A stretch of DNA of 11,425 nucleotides from Bacteroidota bacterium (GTDB lineage: Bacteria > Bacteroidota > Bacteroidia > Cytophagales > Cyclobacteriaceae). This document shows positions 1 through 7,484 of this stretch, in pieces. Numbering within the stretch: the stretch's first letter is position 1; each line of letters opens with the position of its first letter. The DNA lies in the NCBI GenBank assembly GCA_003242315.1, contig QGUY01000120.1:1-11425 (forward strand), in the 5' to 3' direction. Under the pieces are notes generated by a model, which ran no database searches, had not been told where the DNA came from, and worked only from the letters and a program-made list of their open reading frames with translations. A program made the translations under genes and the position numbers.

Positions 1-266
1 TCTTGATCCTTTCTGCCCGCAATTGCCCAAATGGATACACCTGCAAAAATCGCGAAATAAGAAAAACAAATGACCCAATGGGGGTAACCAGTAGCATAGT
101 CTTAGGTTTACGTGGTGGTAGGTTGCGTAAAAGTTGTGTTGGTAATTATTAGCTGGCGAATATGTCCAAATATATAGAAAATTCAGAATACGTGTAAAAA
201 TGACAATTATTTTCCTGATGGCAATATTTTTTTTGACGCAATGTACTGGTATTATTGTCGGCGTTA
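1..266. other. Left-edge stretch without a supportable gene
   Basis: This AT-rich stretch precedes galK, and no reading frame in it has both a convincing start and a recognisable product. On the minus strand all three frames stay open from about position 100 to the window edge. One of them reads like a membrane segment (residues such as WVICFSYFAIF) but has no ATG, GTG or TTG after its upstream stop. Another starts at an ATG near position 103 with unremarkable residues. A gene running leftward off the window is therefore possible but not shown. The galK promoter should lie here, but I see no good TAnnTTTG box; a run of eight T after TA near 226-235 is only a loose match. Confidence 0.4.
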
Positions 267-1457
267 ATGTACGATCGCGGTCATCACATTGGGCAAAAGT
301 TTAAAGAACGCTTTGGCGTCCAGCCACTTTTGGTCCGCGCCCCTGGCAGAATAAACCTGATCGGGGAGCATACCGATTATAACGACGGATTTGTGATGCC
401 AGCTGCCATCGACCGGGAGATCGTCTTTGCGTTTGGTCCATCAACGGACGGGCGTACAATAATATATGCAGACGATGTTGGCGAAGCCGTCGAGATTGAC
501 TTACACTCAATCCGCCCCGATAAACGTGGGGGATGGATTAACTATCTTCTTGGCGTCATCGACCGCTTTCAGGATCGAAACATAGACGTCGCGCCCTTCT
601 GGTGCTTGTTCGGTGGCAATATCCCTGTCGGTTCCGGACTATCATCTTCGGCCGCGCTGGAATGTGGATTTGCTTACGGCCTGCGTGCGTTGAGCTATGC
701 AGAACTATCCGACGAGGAATTGATTCGGATGGCGCAATGGTCCGAACACAATTACGCAGGCGTGAAATGCGGCATCATGGATCAGTTCGCATCGGTAATG
801 GGCAGGAAGGACCAGGTGTTGATGCTCGATTGCAGAGACCTGTCTTATCGCCATCTTCCTTTTGCGCCGCGCGACTTCAAAGTGGTGTTGTTCGACAGCA
901 ATGTCAAGCACGCACTGGCCACCTCCGGATATAACACGCGACGAAGTGAATGCGAGGAAGGGTTGAGCATACTGCAACGCGATAATCCTGCGATTCGAAG
1001 CCTGCGCGATGTCTCGCAAGAGGAAGTAGAGGTCCGAAAGAACTTTTTTCCGGACAATGTATTCAAACGACTCCGGTATGTTACGGGAGAAATAGCGCGG
1101 GTTCAGGCGGCAGCCAGAGATTTGGAACGGAATGATTTGATTGCGTTTGGCGCGAAAATGACGGAAACGCATCGAGGGCTTTCAGAATTGTACGAGGTGA
1201 GCTGCGCAGAATTGGATTTCCTCGTTGAACGCCTGACTACAAGCCCCCATGTTGCCGGTGCGCGCATGATGGGTGGTGGATTTGGCGGATGCGCGATAGC
1301 ACTCGTTCGCCCTGATGCCGTCAGCGCGATCGCCGAATCCCTTGGTGATGCGTACCGCAGTACCTTTGGACTTGAACTGACGGTCCACCAGGTAAATCTG
1401 GTCGACGGCACAGGACTGGTGCCAGCGCCGAATCCGAGACAGCATAATACAAACTAA
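267..1457 (+). CDS. galK: Galactokinase (GHMP kinase family)
   Basis: This cytoplasmic enzyme phosphorylates alpha-D-galactose at C1 with ATP, the first committed step of the Leloir pathway. Counting from the ATG at 267 (396 residues, normal for the family), the galactokinase signature GRINLIGEHTDY is at residues 27-38. The GHMP ATP-binding loop PVGSGLSSSAALE is at 120-132, and the C-terminal glycine motif MGGGFGG at 335-341. R28 and D172 (in GIMDQF) match the catalytic Arg and Asp of human GALK1 (R37 and D186), and E34, H35 and D37 match its sugar-binding residues. A TTG at 255 would add four residues; I prefer the ATG because it places the signature where E. coli GalK has it and is the common codon. 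galE begins three bases after the stop, so the two are surely co-transcribed. Family assignment is very secure; the start is less so. Confidence 0.96.
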   Translation: MYDRGHHIGQKFKERFGVQPLLVRAPGRINLIGEHTDYNDGFVMPAAIDREIVFAFGPSTDGRTIIYADDVGEAVEIDLHSIRPDKRGGWINYLLGVIDRFQDRNIDVAPFWCLFGGNIPVGSGLSSSAALECGFAYGLRALSYAELSDEELIRMAQWSEHNYAGVKCGIMDQFASVMGRKDQVLMLDCRDLSYRHLPFAPRDFKVVLFDSNVKHALATSGYNTRRSECEEGLSILQRDNPAIRSLRDVSQEEVEVRKNFFPDNVFKRLRYVTGEIARVQAAARDLERNDLIAFGAKMTETHRGLSELYEVSCAELDFLVERLTTSPHVAGARMMGGGFGGCAIALVRPDAVSAIAESLGDAYRSTFGLELTVHQVNLVDGTGLVPAPNPRQHNTN

Positions 1458-1460
1458 TAG

Positions 1461-2501
1461 ATGAGCAAAATTATCGTTACCGGAGGCTTAGGGTATATCG
1501 GATCTCACACTGTAGTGAACCTGTTGGAAGATGGTTTCGACGTTGTCATCGTCGATGATCTCTCCAACTCACAGCATGACATCCTTCGACGAATTGAAAC
1601 AATTACGGGCAAGCAGCCGGAATTTCTGCAGCTCGACATAAGTGTACGCGACAACGTCATGTCGGTATTGCGTCGTCATTCCGATGCAGACGCGATCATT
1701 CACTTCGCAGCGAGCAAGGCGGTCGGGGAGTCCGTGGAAAACCCATTGCTGTACTATCGCAATAACCTCAACTCCATGATATTCCTCCTGGAGGGAATGC
1801 AGGAGACGGGTATCCCCAACATGGTTTTCTCTTCTTCCTGTACAGTATATGGACAGCCAGATAAATTGCCGGTAACAGAGTCAACGCCGTTCAGACCGGC
1901 TGAATCTCCGTACGGAAATACGAAACAGATATGTGAAGAAATCATTCGCGACGTCTGCAACGCAAACAAGAATATACAGGCGATTGCACTGAGATACTTC
2001 AACCCCGTAGGGGCGCACGACAGCCATCTCATCGGAGAACTGCCTCGGGGTGTTCCCAATAACCTGGTTCCGTATATTACTCAAACTGCCGCCGGTATTC
2101 TCCCTGAGTTAAGGATATTCGGAGACGACTATGATACACCTGACGGGACGCCGGTTCGCGATTACATCCATGTAGTCGACTTAGCCATCGCGCATCGCGT
2201 GGCACTGCGGCGTCTTCTAGATCGTCGGCAAAAGAACAATTACGAATACTTCAACCTGGGCACTGGCAATGGGTATACTGTGCTTGAGGTTGTGAAAGCA
2301 TTCGAGAAAGCCACAGGAGTACAGCTTCGATATCGCATCGTGGCGCGCCGACCGGGCGATGTAGAGAAAATCTGGGCTGACACGACGCTCGCCAACCGCG
2401 AGTTGGGCTGGAAGGCTGAGCGATCGCTGCACGACATGATGAAGTCCGCGTGGGAGTGGCAGTTACACCTTCGCGATCATCCCGAATTGTTGGGGAGCTG
2501 A
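1461..2501 (+). CDS. galE: UDP-glucose 4-epimerase
   Basis: An NAD-dependent cytoplasmic enzyme of the extended short-chain dehydrogenase family that interconverts UDP-galactose and UDP-glucose. It closes the Leloir pathway and supplies UDP-galactose for glycans. At 346 residues it has normal length. The Rossmann motif GGLGYIG is at residues 8-14, the catalytic serine region SSSC at 124-127, and the catalytic YxxxK pair is Y151 and K155 in SPYGNTK. The region RYFNPVGAH and the C-terminal RPGDVEKIWAD segment are typical of GalE rather than of epimerases of other sugars. The ATG lies three bases after the galK stop, which indicates a galKE operon. No galT is seen in the window, so the uridylyltransferase step must be encoded elsewhere or replaced. 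Epimerisation of UDP-GlcNAc as a side activity cannot be judged from sequence. Confidence 0.95.
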   Translation: MSKIIVTGGLGYIGSHTVVNLLEDGFDVVIVDDLSNSQHDILRRIETITGKQPEFLQLDISVRDNVMSVLRRHSDADAIIHFAASKAVGESVENPLLYYRNNLNSMIFLLEGMQETGIPNMVFSSSCTVYGQPDKLPVTESTPFRPAESPYGNTKQICEEIIRDVCNANKNIQAIALRYFNPVGAHDSHLIGELPRGVPNNLVPYITQTAAGILPELRIFGDDYDTPDGTPVRDYIHVVDLAIAHRVALRRLLDRRQKNNYEYFNLGTGNGYTVLEVVKAFEKATGVQLRYRIVARRPGDVEKIWADTTLANRELGWKAERSLHDMMKSAWEWQLHLRDHPELLGS

Positions 2502-2520
2502 GGCAGATTTGTTATATTTA
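2490..2520 (+). promoter_or_regulatory. Candidate promoter of the 2541 gene
   Basis: TTG at 2490-2492 is followed after 20 nt by TATATTTA at 2513-2520. That differs in the last base from the Bacteroidota -7 consensus TAnnTTTG, with usual spacing to the -33 element. The -33 part would lie inside the end of galE. The -7 box falls within the palindrome at 2509-2526. The match is suggestive only, since AT-rich DNA gives such hits by chance. Confidence 0.3.
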
Positions 2521-2526
2521 TAACAA
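2509..2526. repeat. Perfect 8-bp inverted repeat between galE and the next gene
   Basis: The arms TTGTTATA (2509-2516) and TATAACAA (2519-2526) are perfect complements separated by two T. It begins eight bases after the galE stop and ends 14 bases before the next ATG. With a two-base spacer and AT-rich arms it is better suited to binding a dimeric protein than to forming a stable RNA hairpin, and no T-tract follows, so an intrinsic terminator is unlikely. It overlaps the candidate -7 box. An operator role is inference. Confidence 0.6.
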
Positions 2527-2540
2527 TCTCCGGCGTAACC

Positions 2541-2993
2541 ATGCCCGTTCTGTTAGCTCTTGCGTTTTTAGTCACCCTCCAGCAGGATGTAAAGTTCAAA
2601 CCTTCCGATGAGTTCGAACTGAAGGTGGATTACAACTTTCGGACACGCCCGGTACAAGTCAACTCCGTGAATTTGGAGAATGGGAGACAAAAACCTGGAC
2701 CGCTTCCGTTCGTCGGTGTTACGCTCAAATTGGTGAAGCTCCTGCCGGAGGAACAACGGATTCGTATTGTTGACAATCGGGGTGAAGTGATCATAAGCAA
2801 AAAAATCCGGGAAGGGCAGGAGGTTAGCTTCGATCTGGGATTTACAGCGGATATGAAAGATCGTGTGGGGGCCCACGAATTTGTGATAAACTTTCACGGG
2901 TCGGACCGCAAAGACGTCATCAGTCAAATATTGATCCACATAGCTCAGGACGGTACCTTTCTCGTCAACGGCGAAGTCAGAGGAAAATTCTAG
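2541..2993 (+). CDS. Small, probably exported protein of unknown function
   Basis: I do not recognise the family. The 150-residue product opens with a hydrophobic stretch (residues 2-13, PVLLALAFLVTL) that could be a short signal peptide or anchor, though it lacks the usual positive N-terminal charges. The rest is rich in alternating hydrophobic and charged residues, consistent with a beta-sandwich; it includes a segment around 80-105 (RIVDNRGEVIISKKIREG) and a C-terminal strand-like stretch (ISQILIHIAQDGTFLVNGEV). No catalytic motif or cysteine pair is visible. ATG 2541 is the only conventional start after the in-frame stop at 2499-2501. An antisense frame of nearly equal length overlaps it completely; I chose the plus strand because it matches the flanking genes' direction, has a signal-like N-terminus and leaves a short, regular spacing to galE and to the deacetylase gene. 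Confidence 0.7.
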   Translation: MPVLLALAFLVTLQQDVKFKPSDEFELKVDYNFRTRPVQVNSVNLENGRQKPGPLPFVGVTLKLVKLLPEEQRIRIVDNRGEVIISKKIREGQEVSFDLGFTADMKDRVGAHEFVINFHGSDRKDVISQILIHIAQDGTFLVNGEVRGKF

Positions 2994-3085
2994 CACGGCT
3001 GCCATTCATACCTCAATACAACAGGTTATAAAACCCTCTGTTATATCGCCTTTCATTCAGGGAATTATGTGTTAATTCGCGTAAT

Positions 3086-5602
3086 ATGGAATATCGTGTG
3101 AAACGCATTTTCCTGATTCTTCTCTTTGTTCCGGCCCTGGTCTGCGGACAACCACCAACGCAGCCGGATGCTGCCCGCATCCGACTCAACATGATGAAAC
3201 TAAACTTTCTTGGGTCGGTCTTGTACGTAGCGGCGCACCCCGATGATGAAAATACACGGGTCATCACGTTGATGGCTAACGATCGACTCGCCGCCACAGC
3301 ATACTTGTCAATGACTCGCGGCGATGGCGGACAAAATCTCATCGGCCCGGAAATACGCGATGAACTGGGACTCATCCGTACTCATGAGCTTCTCGCGGCT
3401 CGTCGCATCGATGGCGGCAAGCAATTCTTCACCCGCGCTGTAGATTTTGGCTATTCGAAATCTGCTGATGAAACCTTTCAGATCTGGGGTAAGGATGAAA
3501 TTCTCTCAGACGTTGTCAGGGTGTATCGCATGTTCAAGCCCGACGTCATACTCACCCGTTTTCCGGCAGATGAACGCGCAGGTCATGGCCATCACACGGC
3601 GTCAGCTGTGCTTGCAGCGGAGGCATTCGACCTTTCCTCGCGTCAGGACTTCCTCCCGGATCAGGTCCGCGAATTCGGAGTGGCAAATCCCGTCCGCCTG
3701 TATACCAACACAGGACGATGGTGGAACACAACGATCAATAAGGAGACGCCGGGCGTTATCACGCTAGACGTTGGCAAATACAACCCCTTGCTCGGCGCAT
3801 CATATTCCGAAATTGCGGCAGTAAGCCGCAGCCAGCACAAAAGCCAGGGATTTGGATCGGCCGGCTCGCGTGGCGAGGAATTGGAGTTCTTTGAATATGT
3901 CAAAGGTGAGCGATGTGAAAAAGACTTCTTCGAAGGCATCAATACCACGTGGACACGGGTAGAGGGCGCTGGCCACATTCAACGTCTTGTCGAGGAAATG
4001 ATCGCGGCCTATGATATGACAAATCCTGCCGCATCAGTTCCCGCTCTGTTGAACATCAGAAAGGAAATCGAGGCGCTGAAGCCCAACGTGTGGAAGGATC
4101 GCAAGCTCGCTGAGGTCAACCAATTGATACAGGACTGTCTCGGTTTGTATTGCGGTGCCACCGCAAGAAGATACTATGCCGCACCCGGTGAGCCGATAAC
4201 GGTACAGTTCGAATTTGTGAACAGGTCGAATCGTCCGGTGACTGTTGAAGCAATCCGTTCGGAAGCCCTTGGTCTCGACACGCTTGTTCACGCTGTGCTG
4301 GATGAAAATGTTGCTTTGAAATTTGCAACATCTCACCCAATTGACGGTAGTATTGGCTACTCCGATCCTTATTGGTTGCAGGAACCACACGGCATTGGAA
4401 GGTTTACCGTGCGTGATGAATCATTGATCGGAATGCCAGAGAATCCGCCGGCGATAAGTTTCGTCGCGTCATTGCGCGTACACGGAGAGTCGCTTACCAT
4501 TGACATGCCGCTCAACTATCGATGGGTTGATCCGGTCAAAGGGGAACAGATTCGTCCGGTTGAAGTGGTGCCACCCGTTGACATCAAGCTTCAGCAGGAT
4601 GTTGTGATTTTTGAAGACCGTGGTGCGCGCGAAATCCAGGTCACGGTACGTTCAAACAGCGTGGGCGAGGTCACAGGCGAACTGAAACTCGAACTTCCGG
4701 ATGGCTGGAAGTACACGCCCTCGTCGATGACCTTTACCATGGTGGGGCCGGATGCCACAGTCGTTGGGACGTTTACGGTGATGCCTCCCCGAACCGAATC
4801 TGTAGGCAAGCTCCTTGCGGTCGCCCGCATTGGTGATCGTGCCGTATCACGATCGCTGGAGACCATCGCCTATGATCATTTTCCCATTCAAACCCTGTTG
4901 CCCGAGGCTTCTGCCCGGGTTGTGCGTTTGGATATTGCAAAGGAAGGACAGACGATCGGTTACATAGAAGGTGCCGGTGATGAGATCCCGCAGGCGCTGA
5001 GAAGCATTGGCTACGATGTGCGGGTGCTTAAGAATGAAGACATCACGCCTGAATCGCTGGCGCGCCTCGATGCGGTAGTCGTCGGCGTCCGCGCTTTGAA
5101 TACCAGAAATAACATCGAACGCATAATGCGTGATGTGTTGAAATACGTTGAAGGTGGAGGAACGGCAATTGTTCAATATAACAACGACGTGAGTCTGGAC
5201 TACAAGATGTTTGCGCCCTATCCTTTAAAGTTATCGCGCAGCCGTGTTTCGGAGGAAGATGCGGAAGTTCGCATTCTCTTGCCTGATCATCCTGTGCTCA
5301 ACACACCGAACAAGATTACGAAGCGTGACTTTGATGGATGGGTTCAGGAGCGTGGGTTGTACTTTCCATCGTCATGGGACTCGCGTTACGCCGCCTTGCT
5401 GTCCATGAACGATGAAGGTGAAGACCCTCTCGACGGGAGTCTGCTGGTTGCATCTTATGGCAAGGGGTACTATGTGTACACCAGTTTGTCTTTTTTCAGA
5501 GAACTCCCCGAGGGAGTCCCTGGGGCGTACAGGCTTTTCGCCAACCTGGTTTCCCTGGGAAAAGGCAACCACTCCGGAACTTCTTCAAGAAGAAACCGAT
5601 AA
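3086..5602 (+). CDS. Exported PIG-L/LmbE family deacetylase, multidomain
   Basis: The 838-residue product starts with a signal peptide (KRIFLILLFVPALVCG, cleavage probably after residue 21), so it should act in the periplasm or outside. The PIG-L/LmbE domain follows: HPDDE at residues 51-55 gives zinc ligands H51 and D54 with D53 as the likely base, and GHGHH at 166-170 supplies the third ligand. Known members remove N-acetyl groups from GlcNAc-containing small molecules. Residues about 367-600 look like beta-sandwich modules of the NEW3 kind. From about 620 a Rossmann-like domain (GYIEGAGDEIPQAL, 624 on) resembles glutamine-amidotransferase-like or ThuA-like domains; its nucleophile cysteine is not evident. 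The family name is secure, the substrate unknown. The gene lies 23 bases upstream of the small membrane protein and the symporter, suggesting that its product or substrate is imported by them. I see no clear promoter in the 92 bases before it. Confidence 0.88.
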   Translation: MEYRVKRIFLILLFVPALVCGQPPTQPDAARIRLNMMKLNFLGSVLYVAAHPDDENTRVITLMANDRLAATAYLSMTRGDGGQNLIGPEIRDELGLIRTHELLAARRIDGGKQFFTRAVDFGYSKSADETFQIWGKDEILSDVVRVYRMFKPDVILTRFPADERAGHGHHTASAVLAAEAFDLSSRQDFLPDQVREFGVANPVRLYTNTGRWWNTTINKETPGVITLDVGKYNPLLGASYSEIAAVSRSQHKSQGFGSAGSRGEELEFFEYVKGERCEKDFFEGINTTWTRVEGAGHIQRLVEEMIAAYDMTNPAASVPALLNIRKEIEALKPNVWKDRKLAEVNQLIQDCLGLYCGATARRYYAAPGEPITVQFEFVNRSNRPVTVEAIRSEALGLDTLVHAVLDENVALKFATSHPIDGSIGYSDPYWLQEPHGIGRFTVRDESLIGMPENPPAISFVASLRVHGESLTIDMPLNYRWVDPVKGEQIRPVEVVPPVDIKLQQDVVIFEDRGAREIQVTVRSNSVGEVTGELKLELPDGWKYTPSSMTFTMVGPDATVVGTFTVMPPRTESVGKLLAVARIGDRAVSRSLETIAYDHFPIQTLLPEASARVVRLDIAKEGQTIGYIEGAGDEIPQALRSIGYDVRVLKNEDITPESLARLDAVVVGVRALNTRNNIERIMRDVLKYVEGGGTAIVQYNNDVSLDYKMFAPYPLKLSRSRVSEEDAEVRILLPDHPVLNTPNKITKRDFDGWVQERGLYFPSSWDSRYAALLSMNDEGEDPLDGSLLVASYGKGYYVYTSLSFFRELPEGVPGAYRLFANLVSLGKGNHSGTSSRRNR

Positions 5603-5625
5603 GTATCTAACTAATTCGGCAGGAC

Positions 5626-5751
5626 ATGCATGAATCAGATGAGGGTAGACCCCCGGTTTTCAAGTCGTGGAATACCTGGTACGGGCTGGTGCTGGGGATA
5701 TTCGTTTTGCAAGTAATAATCTTCTACCTAATTACAAGCGCGTTCCTATGA
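5626..5751 (+). CDS. 41-residue single-span membrane protein coupled to the symporter
   Basis: The frame ATG CAT GAA ... TTC CTA TGA encodes 41 residues. A charged N-terminus (HESDEGR) is followed by PPVFKSWNTWYG and then one hydrophobic helix (GLVLGIFVLQVIIFYLITSA, residues 20-39). Its TGA (5749-5751) overlaps the symporter ATG (5748-5750) as ATGA, the classic arrangement for translational coupling. The frame has a stop at 5608-5610 and no other usual start. It begins 23 bases after the deacetylase stop. Small membrane partners encoded next to SSS-family symporters are known, for example DUF485 with ActP, YhdT with PanF and DUF4212 small subunits. I infer a similar accessory role, although this protein has one span rather than two and I cannot assign it to any of those families. 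A chance frame is possible, but its composition and exact overlap argue against it. Confidence 0.75.
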   Translation: MHESDEGRPPVFKSWNTWYGLVLGIFVLQVIIFYLITSAFL

Positions 5752-7430
5752 GCAGTGTCGACTGGATCGTTCTGTTCGGAACGCTACTGGCTATTGTTGC
5801 CTATGGAGCCTGGAAGACAAGAGGCAGCAAGACTATCGAAGGCTACCTCAAGGGCGACAACCGAATGAAGTGGTGGATGATCGGCATCTCCATCATGGCC
5901 ACCCAGGCGAGTGCGATCACCTTCCTTTCCACACCCGGCCAGGCCATCGAAGATGGAATGCGTTTCATCCAGATCTATTTCGGGCTGCCCATAGCCATGG
6001 TCATCCTGTCTGTGACACTCGTGCCGATCTACTATCGCCTGAAAGTTTACACCGCATACGAATATCTCGAGGGTAGATTCGATCTCAAGACAAGAACACT
6101 TGCAGCGACATACTTTCTCTTGCTGCGCGGACTTTCTGCCGGCATTACGTTATATGCACCCGCCATCGTACTTGCAACAATCCTCAACTGGAGCCTGTAT
6201 TTTACGACGGTGATGATTGGCGTTCTCGTGATCATCTACGTTACAACCGGTGGTACGAGGGCTGTGAGCCTGACGCAACGTTACCAGATGGCGGTGATTA
6301 TGACCGGAATGCTGACAGCGGGATTTATCGCCTACAGTCTGATTCCTGATCACGTGTCTTTCGGTGACACGGTAGCACTCGCGGGTGAGTTGGGGAAGCT
6401 GAACCTGGTGAACATTGAGTTTAACCTGGAGGACAGGTACAATATCTGGTCGGGTATTATCGGTGGTACCTTTCTTTCGCTGGCTTACTTTGGCACGGAC
6501 CATTCGCAGGTAGCCCGTTACCTGGGTGGGGTGTCCCTGGCTGAGTCGCGAATGGGACTGATGTTCAACGGGCTGTTGAAGATCCCGATGCAATTCATCA
6601 TTCTTTTCATCGGTGTAATGGTCTTCGTGTTCTTTCTGTTTAACAAGCCCCCGGTGTACTTCAACCAGCATCTCATGGAGCGTGCCCGCGATATCTCGCC
6701 GGAAGCGATCGCCGAACTGGAAGCGTCATACGACGCGCTCTACAACGAGAAGTCCACGGTTGTTGAGAATTTGGTTAAGGCCATTCAACAGGAGGATGCG
6801 GGCGCTGTAAGCGCAGTAAAGTCCGGATACTTTGAGATCGCTGAAAAAGAGAGAAGCATTCGTGACAGTGTGAAGGTAGTCATAGCTGAAGTGATTCCGG
6901 GAGCCAAAACACAGGACCGTGATTTCATCTTTCTGAACTTCGTTATCAACAATCTTCCCCGGGGTTTGGTTGGGTTGTTGATTGCCGTAATGTTTTCTGC
7001 GGCGATGTCGTCAATGGCTTCCGAACTGAATGCGCTGGCCTCCGCTACTACGGTCGACCTCTACAAACGTTCCTTCCGCAAGGAAGCGAGTCCCGGTCAC
7101 TACGTTCTTGCGTCCCGGCTGTTTACGGTTATGTGGGCGTTGCTCGCGATGCTCTTTGCCATCCTGGCCAGCTTCGAAGAAAACCTTATCCAGTTTGTCA
7201 ACATTGTAGGTTCACTTTTTTACGGAACTCTTCTCGGCATTTTCGTAACGGCATTCTACCTGAAGTGGGTCCGCGGCACTGCCGTATTCATCGCCGCCAT
7301 CATAGCCGAAGTGCTTGTATTCTACTGCCACTATTTCACCGATATCGCGTTCTTGTGGTACATTTTCGTTGGCTGCTTCTCTGTGATTATTGGTAGTATC
7401 GTCATCCAGGCCTTCCTCAGGAAAACCTAA
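5748..7430 (+). CDS. Sodium:solute symporter (SSS/SLC5 family)
   Basis: A 560-residue inner-membrane protein of the LeuT-like fold that couples Na+ entry to uptake of a small solute. The N-terminus SSVDWIVLFGTLLAIVAYG is the family's first helix, followed by the MATQASAITFLSTPG segment of the broken second helix, and about a dozen further hydrophobic spans. The motif AAMSSMASELNALAS (S421, S422 and A424 nearby) matches the Na2-site helix, as in vSGLT. A charged soluble insert at about residues 300-395 is discussed separately. A GTG at 5667 would extend the frame by 27 residues, but that stretch is not helix-like and overlaps the small upstream gene; the ATG fits the family start. Substrate cannot be read from sequence; linkage to a PIG-L deacetylase suggests a sugar, amino sugar or related metabolite. 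A hairpin terminator follows eight bases after the stop. Confidence 0.92.
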   Translation: MSSVDWIVLFGTLLAIVAYGAWKTRGSKTIEGYLKGDNRMKWWMIGISIMATQASAITFLSTPGQAIEDGMRFIQIYFGLPIAMVILSVTLVPIYYRLKVYTAYEYLEGRFDLKTRTLAATYFLLLRGLSAGITLYAPAIVLATILNWSLYFTTVMIGVLVIIYVTTGGTRAVSLTQRYQMAVIMTGMLTAGFIAYSLIPDHVSFGDTVALAGELGKLNLVNIEFNLEDRYNIWSGIIGGTFLSLAYFGTDHSQVARYLGGVSLAESRMGLMFNGLLKIPMQFIILFIGVMVFVFFLFNKPPVYFNQHLMERARDISPEAIAELEASYDALYNEKSTVVENLVKAIQQEDAGAVSAVKSGYFEIAEKERSIRDSVKVVIAEVIPGAKTQDRDFIFLNFVINNLPRGLVGLLIAVMFSAAMSSMASELNALASATTVDLYKRSFRKEASPGHYVLASRLFTVMWALLAMLFAILASFEENLIQFVNIVGSLFYGTLLGIFVTAFYLKWVRGTAVFIAAIIAEVLVFYCHYFTDIAFLWYIFVGCFSVIIGSIVIQAFLRKT

Positions 7431-7438
7431 AAAAATAA

Positions 7439-7460
7439 GGGACGTTGCATTCAACGTCCC
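7439..7460. terminator. Bidirectional intrinsic terminator
   Basis: A perfect 9-bp stem (GGGACGTTG at 7439-7447 and CAACGTCCC at 7452-7460) closes a four-base loop, CATT. Read on the minus strand it is followed by a strong T-rich tail (complement of the A-run at 7429-7435), ideal for ending the DUF2911 transcript. On the plus strand the tail CTAACTTTCTCT is weaker but usable for the symporter. Its place between convergent genes supports the call. Confidence 0.9.
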
Positions 7461-7484
7461 CTAACTTTCTCTAATGCACGCGGG

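Noticed and set aside
255..266. TTG start four codons before the galK ATG
   Set aside because: It gives no extra motif, and the ATG is the commoner start at a family-typical distance from the signature; it cannot be fully excluded.
705..1172. 155-residue minus-strand frame inside galK
   Set aside because: It is antisense to a firmly identified kinase, with no recognisable domain or signal.
2568..3005. 145-residue minus-strand frame opposite the 2541 gene
   Set aside because: It lacks a signal or motif and opposes its neighbours; the plus-strand frame has a signal-like start and fits the gene spacing.
3032..3050. AACAG/CTGTT partial repeat and TTATAT before the deacetylase gene as a promoter or operator
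   Set aside because: The arms are only five bases long and the box TATATCGC does not fit TAnnTTTG.
5667..5747. GTG-initiated 27-residue N-terminal extension of the symporter
   Set aside because: The extension is not like the family's N-terminus and lies over the small upstream gene; the ATG at 5748 overlaps that gene's stop and begins exactly at the first family helix.
6150..6671. 173-residue minus-strand frame inside the symporter
   Set aside because: It is His/Arg/Gln-rich, antisense to clear transmembrane coding sequence and shows no domain; it is a shadow frame.
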